A stretch of 64,000 nt of DNA, taken from assembly GCF_003688995.1 (NCBI RefSeq), contig NZ_PENI01000015.1, positions 62,001 to 126,000 of the forward strand, written 5' to 3'. Below, one piece after another: positions 35,383 through 44,422 of the stretch. The DNA comes from Streptomyces shenzhenensis (GTDB lineage: Bacteria > Actinomycetota > Actinomycetes > Streptomycetales > Streptomycetaceae). Position 1 is the stretch's first letter. Every line of letters starts with the position of its first letter. The notes below the pieces were generated by a model, which ran no database searches, was not told where the DNA came from, and saw only the letters and a program-made list of their open reading frames with translations. The position numbers and the translations under genes are program-made.

Positions 35383-36666
35383 ATGCCGGACCGGCCTGTC
35401 CCGGACGCGGACGAACTGGCCCGACTGCGGGCCAGGGTGGCCGCGTTGGAGGCCGAGCGCGGGGTACGCCGACGGCACCGGGCGCGCTCCTTCCTCGCCG
35501 TACTGCTGATCGTTCTGGGCTGTGCGCTGGCCCCGCTCGGAGTGCTGGCCGCGTGGAGCGCCCGCACCGTCGGGGACACCGACCGCTACGTCGACACGGT
35601 CGCCCCGCTCGCCGCCGAGCCCGCCGTACGGTCGGCCGCCGCCACCCGCGTCACCGACGCCCTGATGCCCCACCTCGACCTCGACGCCCTGCTGGAGGGC
35701 GCCGCTCCGGCCGACCGGCCGCGGCTGCGGCAGGCCCTCGGCGGTCTGGGCGGAGCCCTGGAGGGCGCCGTCCGTGCCTACGTGCACGACGAGGCGGAGG
35801 CCGTGATGGCCTCGCGGGCCTTCCAGACCTTCTGGACCGACGCCAACCGCAGGATCCACGCCACCGTCGAGAAGGCCCTGACCGGTCACGGCGGCGGCGC
35901 GGTGCACCTCCGGGACAACACCGTGACGATCGACCTCGCCCCGGTGATCGACCAGGTCAAGAAGCGCCTCGTCGACTCCGGACTGACGGTCGCGCAGCGG
36001 ATCCCCGCCGTCCACACCGACTTCACGGTCGCCCACTCGGACGACATCGGCCGGGCCAGAACCTACCTCCGGCTGCTGCAACTGGCCGGGAACTGGCTGC
36101 CCGTCATCGCGGTCCTGCTGGTCGCCGCGGGCGTGCTGCTCGCCGTCCGGCGCCGCCGCGCACTGGTCGCCGGCGCGCTCGGCATCGCCGTGACCACGCT
36201 CCTGCTCGGCATCGCCCTGACCGTGTTCCGCTCCTTCTACCTCGACGCCCTGCCGGCCGGCGTCTCACGTCCGGCCGCCGGCGCCGTGTACGACACGCTG
36301 ACCCGTTTTCTGCGCACGACGGTGCGGATGGTGGTGGCGCTGGGCGTGGTCGTCGCCCTCGCCGCATGGCTGACCGGACCGGGCCGGTACGCGAGCGCCG
36401 TACGGCGGCTGTGGCACGCGGGCCTCGGCGCCGTCCGCGCCACGGCGGGCCGGCTGGGGCTGCGTACGGGTCCGGTGGGGCCGTTCACGCGCCGCCACCG
36501 CCGGTGGCTGACCTGGGCGCTGGTGGCCGCGGCCGTCCTCGCCTACCTGCTGTGGAACCGCCCCACGGGCTGGGTGGTGGTGGGCCTGACGCTGACGCTG
36601 CTGTTCGCCTTGGCGGTGGTGGACTTCTTTGCGGCGGGGGGTGAGGGGGTGGGGGTTGAGGGGTGA
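35383..36666 (+). CDS. integral membrane protein, unknown function
   Basis: This 427-aa protein has a short coiled N-terminus (ELARLRARVAALEAER), a membrane helix at about 36-58 (SFLAVLLIVLGCALAPLGVLA), an external domain of about 170 residues with DTDRYVDTVAPLA and TDFTVAHSDD, then three to four more helices (NWLPVIAVLLVAAGVLLAV; GALGIAVTTLLLGIAL; TVRMVVALGVVVALAAWL; WALVAAAVLAYLLW). The first part resembles other actinobacterial membrane proteins annotated only as hypothetical. No partner genes suggest a role. Confidence 0.85.
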   Translation: MPDRPVPDADELARLRARVAALEAERGVRRRHRARSFLAVLLIVLGCALAPLGVLAAWSARTVGDTDRYVDTVAPLAAEPAVRSAAATRVTDALMPHLDLDALLEGAAPADRPRLRQALGGLGGALEGAVRAYVHDEAEAVMASRAFQTFWTDANRRIHATVEKALTGHGGGAVHLRDNTVTIDLAPVIDQVKKRLVDSGLTVAQRIPAVHTDFTVAHSDDIGRARTYLRLLQLAGNWLPVIAVLLVAAGVLLAVRRRRALVAGALGIAVTTLLLGIALTVFRSFYLDALPAGVSRPAAGAVYDTLTRFLRTTVRMVVALGVVVALAAWLTGPGRYASAVRRLWHAGLGAVRATAGRLGLRTGPVGPFTRRHRRWLTWALVAAAVLAYLLWNRPTGWVVVGLTLTLLFALAVVDFFAAGGEGVGVEG

Positions 36667-36775
36667 GGGGGCGGTGGACGAGGCAGCGGAGCCGGAGACT
36701 GCCCAGCTGCAGACTGCCCAGCCGCCCCAGGGGTGCCCCGACGTTCCCCATGGCAGGCCGGCTTCCCGGTACCGG

Positions 36776-37648
36776 TCATCTGATGTGGCGCAGCAGAGCG
36801 GTGATCGCGGGCGGCTGTTCCGCGCGGGTGTGGACGAGCCTGAGTGTCCACACCGGGGCGTGGGCGGTGAAGGGGCGCGTGGGGAGTTCGGGGAACCATG
36901 CCGCCATCGACGGGGGCATGATGCTCACGCCCAGCCCGTGCCGGATCAGATCGGCGGCCGCCATGAGGTCGTTCACCTCGAAGGTGGCGGTGCGTTCGAG
37001 GGAGGCCGACCGGAAGGCCCTGTCGACCGCGTGCCGGATCGCCCAGCCGGGCGGGAAGTCCACCAGGGGCAGCCGTGCCGCCTCGGCCAGCGTCGTCACC
37101 GGCCGTTCCGGCCCCGTCCGCCCCGCGGCGGCGGCCGGCGCGGTCACCAGGACCATCTCCTCGCGGGCCAGCAACCGGGTGGTCAGGCCGCGCAGTTGAG
37201 ACGGACCGAGCGCCGCGACGGCCAGATCGAGGGCGCCGTCGCGCAGGGACTGCGGGATCTGGTCCGCCGGCGCCTGTCGCAGCCGTACCGTCACCCCTGG
37301 GTGTTCGCGGTGGAAGCCGGCCAGGGCGGGGGCGAGGCCGGCGTACAGGCCCTGCATCACCCCGATGGTGATCTCGCCGCGCAGTTCGCCCTGGGCGAGG
37401 TCGACGGCCGCCCGTGCCTCCTCGGCGGCCCGCAGGGTGGCCCGGGCGGCGGGCAGGAACGCCTCGCCGACGGGGGTGAGGGAGACGCGGTGCGTGGTGC
37501 GGTGGAACAGCAGCGCGCCCAGTTCGCGCTCCAGCGCGCGTACGGTGCCGGACACCGCGGACTGCACCACGTGCAGCCGCCGGGCCGCCGCGCTGAACCC
37601 GCCCTCCTCGGCGACCGCGACGACGACCTCCATCTGCCGCAGATCCAC
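36776..37648 (-). CDS. LysR-family transcriptional regulator
   Basis: This 290-aa regulator has an N-terminal winged helix (MDLRQMEVVVAVAEEGGFSAAARRLHVVQSAVSGTVRALERELGA in pieces, 1-60) and a periplasmic-binding-like effector domain (about 90-290). GTG start follows GAGGAGG. The gene normally regulated by such a protein would be divergent, at the right; instead there is noncoding DNA for about 780 bp, so the target may have been lost or moved when the accessory region formed. Confidence 0.93.
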   Translation of the reverse strand: MDLRQMEVVVAVAEEGGFSAAARRLHVVQSAVSGTVRALERELGALLFHRTTHRVSLTPVGEAFLPAARATLRAAEEARAAVDLAQGELRGEITIGVMQGLYAGLAPALAGFHREHPGVTVRLRQAPADQIPQSLRDGALDLAVAALGPSQLRGLTTRLLAREEMVLVTAPAAAAGRTGPERPVTTLAEAARLPLVDFPPGWAIRHAVDRAFRSASLERTATFEVNDLMAAADLIRHGLGVSIMPPSMAAWFPELPTRPFTAHAPVWTLRLVHTRAEQPPAITALLRHIR

Positions 37649-38425
37649 GGCCCCTCCTCTGCCTGCCGGCTTCGCTCACATGCCTGGCTGACAGTGTCGA
37701 AGAAAACCACCTCCCCACCCACCGAGACGCACCGCCCGGCCGGTCACAGGGACCCCACTCGACGCCTCCCACCCGGACCCACGCTCCTCAACGGAACCCG
37801 GAAGCCAGGGCGACCCGTTCACGCCACGTCATGCGCCACCTTGCCCTACCGGCAGTGGATGGGAGCCCCAGGGCGCACGGTAGGCGATCCCGATGCCGGA
37901 GACGCCGACGGCTCAGGTGAGTGCACCCATGGAACCGATGGACTTCCGACGAGCACGTCCGGAGCCCGAGGCCCGTGAGACCGGTTGGTTCGGCGGTTAG
38001 GTCCAGAAGTTGCATCACCGTGTCCAGAGCCGTGTCCGGATCGAAATGGGCTCAACGTGGCCCCGGCGGGTGCCGTCGCTGGTGGGCTTGCGGAGTCTGT
38101 CCCTGTCGAGCCCACCTGTGTCTCGAAGGTCCAGGGCGGACTCATTTCCCTGCGGCCGACTGGGTCGCCTGAGTCAGCAGAATGCCGGATGGCGCCTATC
38201 GAACTGAACCGCCCTGACCTGGCGCCAGCCATTCGATGGAACCCGAGCCCAGCTCAAACACCAGACCTGTATGACACGTCGCCAGGTCGGACATACCCCT
38301 CATTTAATCACTTATCGTGCAGATCGGATCACGGTGAGCGATGAGTGATCCATGGGCTGTGCCCCGCTGGGCTCCCGCACGGCGGAAAGAGGCCTCACCC
38401 CAAGCCAGGAAGTCAGGAGACACCG
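37649..38425. other. 777-bp noncoding, probably eroded region
   Basis: No frame here has the third-position GC bias or a domain. The composition drops below the genome norm after about 38170 (for example CCTCATTTAATCACTTATC). An imperfect inverted repeat, TCACTTATCG (38308-38317) with CGATGAGTGA (38339-38348), lies about 80 bp before the next gene and may be its operator. Confidence 0.5.
38308..38348. promoter_or_regulatory. inverted repeat before the glycine-rich protein gene
   Basis: TCACTTATCG and CGATGAGTGA match with one mismatch over a 21-bp spacer. It is the only clear symmetrical element in the AT-richer stretch upstream of the gene at 38426. Role as operator is a guess. Confidence 0.35.
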
Positions 38426-39946
38426 GTGATCAAACATCACGCCCCACAACAACCCCCCTCTGAAGTGGGGACGAGACGAGGCCAAGCCCGCACAGGCGTC
38501 GGCACTCGTCAGCAGTGGCTGCGGGCAGGGGCGGTAGCAGGACTGTGCGTGGCGCTGTCCGGCACCGCACTGACCCCCGCGACCGCCGTACCGACGGGGG
38601 CCAGGCCGGCCACCGACCCGGTGCGGACACGAGGGACCGACCCGTCCTTCACCTTCAACTTCACCGGAGGCTCGCAGAGCCTCACCGTGCCGGCGAACGC
38701 GACCGTCACCATCACCGCCGACGGCGCCGGCGGCGCGGACAACACCGGCACCACCTGTTCCGTCACGGGGACCGGCGGGACGGGGGCACGGGTGGTGACT
38801 ACGCTCCCGCAGACCGCCTCGCCCACGACCTACACCGTCGACGTCGGCGGTACCGGCGGCAAGGGCTGCAACGGCACCGGGGTGGGGGGTGCGGGCGGGT
38901 TCAACGGCGGCGCCCCAGGTGGGGCCTTCCCGGCCAGTGGTTTTCAGTTCGAAGGTCCGGGCGGGGGTGGCGCGTCCAGCGTCAGCGTGGGCGGCTCCTT
39001 GCTGGCGGTCGCCGGGGGCGGCGGTGCCGCCGGCGGCACCGGAGCAGGCTCTCCAGGGGGGAACGGGGGCAACGGAAGCAACGGCACGACGGCGGATGCC
39101 ACCGCCGGTACCACGGGAAGTGCCACCGGCCCTGGGGCTTCACCAGGGCAGGGCGGGGGCGGCGGCAGCACCAGCACCAGTACCGGGGGTACCCCCGGTG
39201 CCGCCGGCACCGGCACGAATTGTGGCGCCACGAACGGCGGGGTGGGAGGCGGGTTCTCCGGTACCACGGTCGGTACCGGCGGCACCGGAGGCAGCATCGG
39301 CGCCGGCTGCGCCCTCACCATCACCGGAGCCGGTGGGGGCGGCGGGGGCGGGTACTTCGCCGGCGGGGGCGGCGGCAGCGCCACCGTCGACAACCGCGGC
39401 ACCTCGGGGAGTGGAGGCGGAGGTGGTGGGGGCAGCAGCTTCGCCACCCCCACAGGTACCGGCACAAGCTACGCGCTGTCCACGATCGGGACGGCGAACA
39501 ACAACGGCCAGGTGACCATCTCCTACACCCTGCCCCCGCCCACTCTGGCCATCGCCAAAACCCACACCGGCAACTTCACCCAAGGAAAACAGGGCACCTA
39601 CACCATCACCGTCCGCAACACCGGCCTCGGCCCCACGGACGGCAGCACCGTCACCGTGCGCGACAAGCTCCCGCGCGGACTCACCGCCCGCAGCATCACC
39701 GGCACCGGATGGAAATGCGTCCGGGCCACCCTCACCTGCACCCGCAGCGACGTCCTGGCACCGGGCGACAGCTACCCGCCCATCACCCTGAAGGTCAAGG
39801 TCGCCTGCGACTGCGAGACACACCGGAAGATCACGAACACCGCATCCGTCAGCGGAGGCGGCGACATCCACACCCACACCGTCACCGACCGCACCACCGT
39901 CAAACGCAACAAGCACTGTCACCGCGACGGACACGACCCCAGGTGA
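38426..39946 (+). CDS. secreted glycine-rich protein with DUF11 repeat
   Basis: This 506-aa protein has a long Tat/Sec-like signal peptide (RAGAVAGLCVALSGTALTPATA ending near residue 55), a beta strand start SFTFNFTGGSQSLTVPANATVTI, then about 270 residues dominated by glycine with GGGG, GGTGG and GAGGAGG runs, and a C-terminal DUF11 domain (LAIAKTHTGNFTQGKQGTYTI ... NTGLGPTDG ... VRDKLPRGL) followed by a basic tail. It is probably a surface or extracellular-matrix protein. Start GTG 38426 follows AGGAGA. It has a single DUF11 copy, where many family members have several. No sortase motif or membrane anchor is visible. Confidence 0.88.
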   Translation: MIKHHAPQQPPSEVGTRRGQARTGVGTRQQWLRAGAVAGLCVALSGTALTPATAVPTGARPATDPVRTRGTDPSFTFNFTGGSQSLTVPANATVTITADGAGGADNTGTTCSVTGTGGTGARVVTTLPQTASPTTYTVDVGGTGGKGCNGTGVGGAGGFNGGAPGGAFPASGFQFEGPGGGGASSVSVGGSLLAVAGGGGAAGGTGAGSPGGNGGNGSNGTTADATAGTTGSATGPGASPGQGGGGGSTSTSTGGTPGAAGTGTNCGATNGGVGGGFSGTTVGTGGTGGSIGAGCALTITGAGGGGGGGYFAGGGGGSATVDNRGTSGSGGGGGGGSSFATPTGTGTSYALSTIGTANNNGQVTISYTLPPPTLAIAKTHTGNFTQGKQGTYTITVRNTGLGPTDGSTVTVRDKLPRGLTARSITGTGWKCVRATLTCTRSDVLAPGDSYPPITLKVKVACDCETHRKITNTASVSGGGDIHTHTVTDRTTVKRNKHCHRDGHDPR

Positions 39947-40223
39947 GTGATCGGTCGCGGCTGGTACAACAGCGCCGAAAGCAGCAGAACGCGACGGAGC
40001 GGCGCTCCGGCCGTTGACGCAGTTCAGTGCCCGAGTGCGCCATAAGTGATCGCAGCTTCCCAAGCAGCAGCGTGGGCGGAGCGGGCCGGAGGCAGGAGCG
40101 GCGCTCGCAGCGGAGCCGTGAGCGCGCCCGGCGGAGCGGAGCGCAGCCGGGTGCCTTCCTCTTCAGCCACACAGGCCCCAAACCATCGAGGTGTCCTTCC
40201 AGGAAACCTCTGGAGGGAACCGC
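39947..40223. other. intergenic region with GCGGAGC reiterations
   Basis: No gene is visible. Between about 40075 and 40150 GCGGAGC/GCGGAGCG-type heptamers recur several times. The end contains a good ribosome-binding site for the next small gene. Confidence 0.45.
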
Positions 40224-40493
40224 TTGTCTCTTTTGGACGTGGAAAGGTTCTCTCTGCCTGCGGGATACGGCGATTTGTTTGTCGTCGACCCTGACCAGGC
40301 CAGGATGGACTGGATAGCCGCACGCGGCGTGGCCGTCTACCCAGGCTGGCCGACACGAGAGGTTCCCCGCTTCGTCGGTGCCGATGACGTCGGCGACCAG
40401 GCCGCCGCTCTCTGGCGGGGTGGTGCGCAGCCGTTCCGGTGGTACGGCACTGCCAAAACCCTGCTCTCCGACCAGAGTGCTCAAGCGGAGTGA
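40224..40493 (+). CDS. small hypothetical protein beside the island boundary
   Basis: This 89-aa protein starts at TTG 40224 with GGAGGG 6 bases upstream. It is acidic and has LPAGYGDLFVVDPDQARMDWIAARGVAVYPGW, a pattern I do not recognise. It lies just outside the left end of the tRNA-Pro island, upstream of the displaced tRNA terminator. The good start site and absence of internal stops support a gene; a longer frame starts at 40191. Confidence 0.5.
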   Translation: MSLLDVERFSLPAGYGDLFVVDPDQARMDWIAARGVAVYPGWPTREVPRFVGADDVGDQAAALWRGGAQPFRWYGTAKTLLSDQSAQAE

Positions 40494-40767
40494 ACGGCGT
40501 GATCTGGTCTGAGAAGGGGGTGAAGGCCGTCCGCCGCGCAGGAAAGATCAAGAGGGTGCGTGACGTCTGCACCGTGGTGGCACGCACTTTGCAAGCGGTC
40601 TACTACGCGGTTCGACTCTGAGAGTAGATGTGTGCCCGGGAGGCGTGAGGGGCGCTATGACCTCCTGAGGGCGCCACCACCAACTATTACCCCGTAGCCA
40701 CGCAGTTAGTCACTCACTACAGGTCAGGCCCAGCGCTAATCCCTCAGCGCTGGGCCTGACCTGGTAC
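40494..40767. other. gap before the island with displaced tRNA terminator
   Basis: The gap holds a short frame (VNGVIWSEKGVKAVRRAGK, not supported), an AT-richer stretch and the strong hairpin at 40721-40762. No reliable gene. Confidence 0.45.
40721..40762 (-). terminator. original terminator of the tRNA-Pro locus
   Basis: AGGTCAGGCCCAGCGCT (40721-40737) and AGCGCTGGGCCTGACCT (40746-40762) form a perfect 17-bp stem with an 8-nt loop. It lies a few bases beyond the displaced tRNA 3' end, so before insertion it would have terminated the tRNA transcript. Confidence 0.8.
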
Positions 40768-40816
40768 TTCTCTGTCGGGGTGGCGGGATTTGAACCCACG
40801 ACCTCTTCGTCCCGAA
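40768..40816 (-). repeat. left attachment site (tRNA-Pro 3' half copy)
   Basis: Identical over 49 bp to 46823-46871. It contains the tRNA 3' end through the T arm and into the anticodon stem-loop, then diverges (left TGAGGTTC, right CGAAGCGC). This partial copy cannot fold to a tRNA. Confidence 0.95.
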
Positions 40817-41445
40817 TGAGGTTCGGTGAAGATCGATAGCAGGGCTGATGGATATCTGCACTGGTCAGGGGCTTGGAGTGGATGGGTCTTGGGCGGCCTC
40901 GATGGGCTTCCGGGTGAAGATCATCTCCCAGATTTCTCCCAGGCCGCGCGGCAGCCGATGAGTCCGCGGTGAAGTAGCCGGAGTGGGCGACCATTGCCCT
41001 CGCACATTTGCGGCGAGACCGCAGCCTGCAATTGGCGTCTCTCCGAGCGCCGCCTGCTATCGAGGTGCTGGCCGGCGTTGTGGACGCAGACGAACAGGAC
41101 CGAGGGCTTGTCGGCGTCGGACGCGGGCGGAGCCTTCCGGTTCGACGGCCGGTGCGGCTGCCGGAGCTGGGGAGTTGGGGAAGTAGCGGCGGGTGGCCGA
41201 AGTTATTGCCCGCGGCGGTGGAGGCCAGTGTCGTGGCCTTCGGGTAGTCGAGGCCGTTCCCGCCGCAGCAGGGTCTCACGAGGTCTTTGACCGGATGGCC
41301 TCGGGACAGGCTTGACTCGAAGTGATCTCAGAGCAGGCGGTCTCAGGACTTACTTGACGCCCGAGCCGTACAGGTATACCTGCGTACGCCACTTCGCCTC
41401 GGCATCCCCTGTGACGACCGCTTCGCGCTCGTCATACGGCGAGCC
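40817..41445. other. left end of the island without a clear gene
   Basis: No convincing gene is present. It holds one copy of a 25-bp element also found near the right end (40917-40941), which on the minus strand can be read as LGEIWEMIF, and a perfect CAGGTATACCTG palindrome (41371-41382) about 65 bp from the end of the large nuclease gene. Possibly the remains of a recombination or att-processing region. Confidence 0.5.
40917..40941. repeat. island-end repeat, left copy
   Basis: AAGATCATCTCCCAGATTTC plus TCCCA matches 46734-46758 at 23 of 25 bases in the same orientation. Both copies are inside the island, about 100 bp and 65 bp from the attachment repeats. They may be integrase arm-binding sites or remnants of a shared 3' coding end. 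Confidence 0.6.
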
Positions 41446-44142
41446 TCAGCCATCCAGCGCGCCGGCTCCTTCGTCCGGAGACGATGTCCGCGATCCTCGT
41501 GCCATCGATCGGCATTGGGGGCAGCCTCGTCCGCGTGTGGTGCGAACCATCGGAGGTGCCTCCCATTCGTGCCCCTCAGCGGTGCAGCGCCACCGGCAGA
41601 CGCGTGCCGATCCGTACCGGACATCGGCCGCGGTTGCTTCGGAGTCGTCCAGGACCGACACCAATTCGGCCGCTACGCCGGGAAACCGGTCAATGAGCGA
41701 TCCCCCGGCAGGCGGGCGCTGCCGCCCCTTCCTGCTCGACTGCGGCACGCAGTCGGGACATCTCGTTCCGTTCGGCTTCGTGCGCGTCAAGGCCATCGTC
41801 TCCCACTCGTGCCCCTTCGGGCAGCGCCAGCGGCAGCGGTCGTTCGAACCAGGCCGCATGTCGGCCGGGACGGTCCCCGGGCGGCTGAGGTTGGTGAGAA
41901 ACTCGGCTGCTATGTCTGGATGCTGATCCAGGAGCGAGCCACCTGCAGCAGGCGTCCGCCGAGACTGGCGGGTCCGTTCCCGACCACATTGCGGGCAGCC
42001 GCTCATGTGGACGCCGGTGCGGCTGTTCGGAGTCGTCTCCCACTCGCCGTGTCCCGCGGCGCAGCGCCACCGGCACTGCCGCTTCGAGCCGGGCCTGAGG
42101 TCTGAGGCGGTGGCCTGTGGGTCATCAAGGACGAGGACCAGTTCCGCAGCAGCCTGCGGATACAAGTCGGCAAGCGATTTGCCGGGACGGGGCTTCTGGT
42201 TCCGTTCTCCGGCCCCTCTTTGATAGCAGCGCCGGCATCCGGTGCCGACGGCACGAACGCGCTGGGACACGGTCGCTGTCCACTCGTGCCCAAGGGCGCA
42301 GCGCCACTGGCATAGGTCTCCGGAGCCGGGTTTGACGTCCTCGGTTCCGTACTGCGGGTGGGTCAGGTTCGTGACGAACTGCTCGGCGATGGGGGGATGG
42401 ACGTCGGCTAGGGAGTGACCAGGCCGGGGGCGTGCCAGTTGGTGAACGCGGACCCCTTGCTGTCCCCGTGCGCACCTCGGGCAGCCGGTGCCCTGCGTCC
42501 GGTTGAGGATGCTTGTGCCCCACTCGTGCCGGCAGACCCCGCAGATCCACTGGCAGCGGTCTGAGGATCCGGGAGCGAGCCAGACGAGGTCCAATCCGGG
42601 GTGGGTCAGGTTGGCGACGAACTCGTCGGCCAAGTGCGGGGCGGCATCCGACGCATTCGGTACCGGACCGGCGGTGACCGTCTCGGTCCAGGCTTGGGCT
42701 GCTTCGCCGATGATCTCGGCCACTTGACCGCTGCTGAGTTCAGTCCAGGGTTTTCCAGATTCCAAGATCAGTGGGGCCAGTGCCTGTGCCCAGTTCCAGG
42801 GAGCGGCTCCGTGCACCGGGAGGCTCGCAGCGGCGATAGTGGGAATCGTGTCGGACCTCAGCCGGATCACTCGGTGGCCAGCTTCGGTGAGCAGCTCGCT
42901 CTTACGCTGATCGCGTACGGCGCTAGCAGGCGTGTGGTGCCAGCGGGCCGGGTCGAGTTCCACTAGCTGCCGGATCTCGGGAAGCCAAAGGTCGACTCGC
43001 AGGGCGCGGGCCTGCCCAGGCACGTCGATGCGGACGTCCTTTTCGACGTGCAACCCGGAGGCAGCTGTGATCAGCGCGGCGATCTCGTACTCGAACCGGG
43101 ACTGCCCGTGTGCCTTGAGGAGGAGGCCGCGGGTGGGGGACCGAGTCCTCTCGTACACTACAGCCTCCCATTGCCTTCCGCTGGCATCGCGCCACCGGCA
43201 ACGGTCCCTCGAACCTGGCCGGATCAGCTCTGGGGTACGTCCGGGCCGGGTGAGATTGGCGACGAACTCCTTTGCGATCTCAGGATGCCGGATGGCCAGC
43301 GATCCGCCTTCTGCGGGCGTGGTACGCCGTTGCGTGACCAGTTCGGCCGCGAGCCGCTGCCCACATTCAGGGCAACCCGAAGCCTTCTTCCTAGTGCGGG
43401 CTGACATCCTCGCCTGCCATTCGTGGCCGCAGTTAGGCTTGGCGCAGCGCCACTGGCACTGGTCACCGGAGGCTGGCCGGATGTCGGGCAGGCCGTGCTC
43501 GGGCTGGGTGAGGTTGGCAACGAACTCCCGTTCCAGGTGAGAGTGAAGCTCGGCGACAGATTCCCCCGGGCGCGGTCGGCGTACCTTCTGCCCTGTGATC
43601 TTGCGGGCGCATTTGGGGCAGTTGCTGCCCTTGACTCGTACCGAAACCCGGGTGGGCCACTCGTGCTGGCATCCGGGGTTCGGGCACCGCCAGCGGCACT
43701 CGTCGTCGAGTCCGGGAGGCATCGCGGCCAGCGAGCGTTCGGGGCGGGTCAGGTTTTCGACGAGCTCATCCACCAGGTCAGGGCGCAGCTGTGCCACGGT
43801 CGTGCCGGCCGGGACGCCCATCCGACACCACCAGTCCTTCATCCACCGGCAGATGGGGCATCCGCCGCCGCGGCGCGCACGGTAGGACACCATCGCGTGC
43901 CACTCATGGCCGTATGCGGCACAGCGCCACAGGCATCGGTCAGAAGACCCCGGATGTAGGTCCTCCAGGGCGCGGCCCGGCTTGGTCGTGCTCGCGACGA
44001 ACTCGACGCGCAGCCGAGCCGGAGGCCAGGAATCGGCGGGCGTGCCATCGGCTGGGCCCATGTCATCTTCCTGGGGGACTTTGCTGGCCCTCGGCCCCAG
44101 TAGCGCCAAGGAAGCCAGCGTTCTGGGCTCTTCGTTAGACAT
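41446..44142 (-). CDS. multi-zinc-ribbon protein with embedded DUF559/Vsr-like nuclease
   Basis: This 898-aa protein contains nine units of about 80 residues. Each has a helix ending EFVANLT, PGS, then CxWRC, GHEW and a distal CPxC. Zinc quartets are intact in eight (Cys70/74/95/98; 149/153/175/178; 229/233/257/260; 530/534/554/557; 611/615/636/639; 690/694/716/719; 770/774/795/798; 849/853/874/877). The fourth (Cys315) lost its other ligands. Between units 4 and 5 lies a nuclease-like domain (about 347-432): Asp384 in RVDLWLP, VELD (Glu395, Asp397), His402-His403 and RDQRKSELLTEAGHRVIRLR, as in DUF559/Vsr endonucleases. ATG 44142 follows GGGGGAGG. Likely a DNA-targeting nuclease; the biological target is unknown. 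Confidence 0.9.
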   Translation of the reverse strand: MSNEEPRTLASLALLGPRASKVPQEDDMGPADGTPADSWPPARLRVEFVASTTKPGRALEDLHPGSSDRCLWRCAAYGHEWHAMVSYRARRGGGCPICRWMKDWWCRMGVPAGTTVAQLRPDLVDELVENLTRPERSLAAMPPGLDDECRWRCPNPGCQHEWPTRVSVRVKGSNCPKCARKITGQKVRRPRPGESVAELHSHLEREFVANLTQPEHGLPDIRPASGDQCQWRCAKPNCGHEWQARMSARTRKKASGCPECGQRLAAELVTQRRTTPAEGGSLAIRHPEIAKEFVANLTRPGRTPELIRPGSRDRCRWRDASGRQWEAVVYERTRSPTRGLLLKAHGQSRFEYEIAALITAASGLHVEKDVRIDVPGQARALRVDLWLPEIRQLVELDPARWHHTPASAVRDQRKSELLTEAGHRVIRLRSDTIPTIAAASLPVHGAAPWNWAQALAPLILESGKPWTELSSGQVAEIIGEAAQAWTETVTAGPVPNASDAAPHLADEFVANLTHPGLDLVWLAPGSSDRCQWICGVCRHEWGTSILNRTQGTGCPRCARGQQGVRVHQLARPRPGHSLADVHPPIAEQFVTNLTHPQYGTEDVKPGSGDLCQWRCALGHEWTATVSQRVRAVGTGCRRCYQRGAGERNQKPRPGKSLADLYPQAAAELVLVLDDPQATASDLRPGSKRQCRWRCAAGHGEWETTPNSRTGVHMSGCPQCGRERTRQSRRTPAAGGSLLDQHPDIAAEFLTNLSRPGTVPADMRPGSNDRCRWRCPKGHEWETMALTRTKPNGTRCPDCVPQSSRKGRQRPPAGGSLIDRFPGVAAELVSVLDDSEATAADVRYGSARVCRWRCTAEGHEWEAPPMVRTTRGRGCPQCRSMARGSRTSSPDEGAGALDG

Positions 44143-44422
44143 GCACTGCCTCCCCCTTCCCCCCTGTTGGCCTGGTGGCGTTGATGACACCGCTTCCACG
44201 TCTATCACCTGCCACCGACAGCGATCTCGATCGGCGGATGGCCGCCGTGAGGATGTATCCCGCGCAGAGCCGCAGACGGCCCGGCACCTGTACTGCGCCA
44301 TCGCCTATGGTCCATGGGTCTCTCCGCTGCCATGCGGGAGCAGTGCGTGCGAACGCAGCCGTTTCGGCTTGCTGCGAGGGCGCTCGCGGTCACACCCCCT
44401 TTGTCCTCTGGTCGTCCTATAG
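44143..44422. other. promoter side of the zinc-ribbon nuclease gene
   Basis: The region upstream of the nuclease gene and before the integrase remnant shows no gene of its own and no obvious palindrome. Confidence 0.4.

Noticed and set aside
37921..38172. An 83-residue frame in the gap before the glycine-rich protein
   Set aside because: Weak codon bias, no domain and unlikely composition rich in Arg, Cys and Trp.
40439..40621. A 60-residue frame ending near the left island boundary
   Set aside because: No ribosome-binding site and partial overlap with a better-supported small gene.
40600..40680. A sequence resembling a tRNA T-arm (GGTTCGACTC)
   Set aside because: No acceptor or anticodon stem can be formed around it.
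40776..40816. The left tRNA-like sequence as a second tRNA gene
   Set aside because: Only the 3' half is present; acceptor and D arms are missing, so it is an attachment-site copy.
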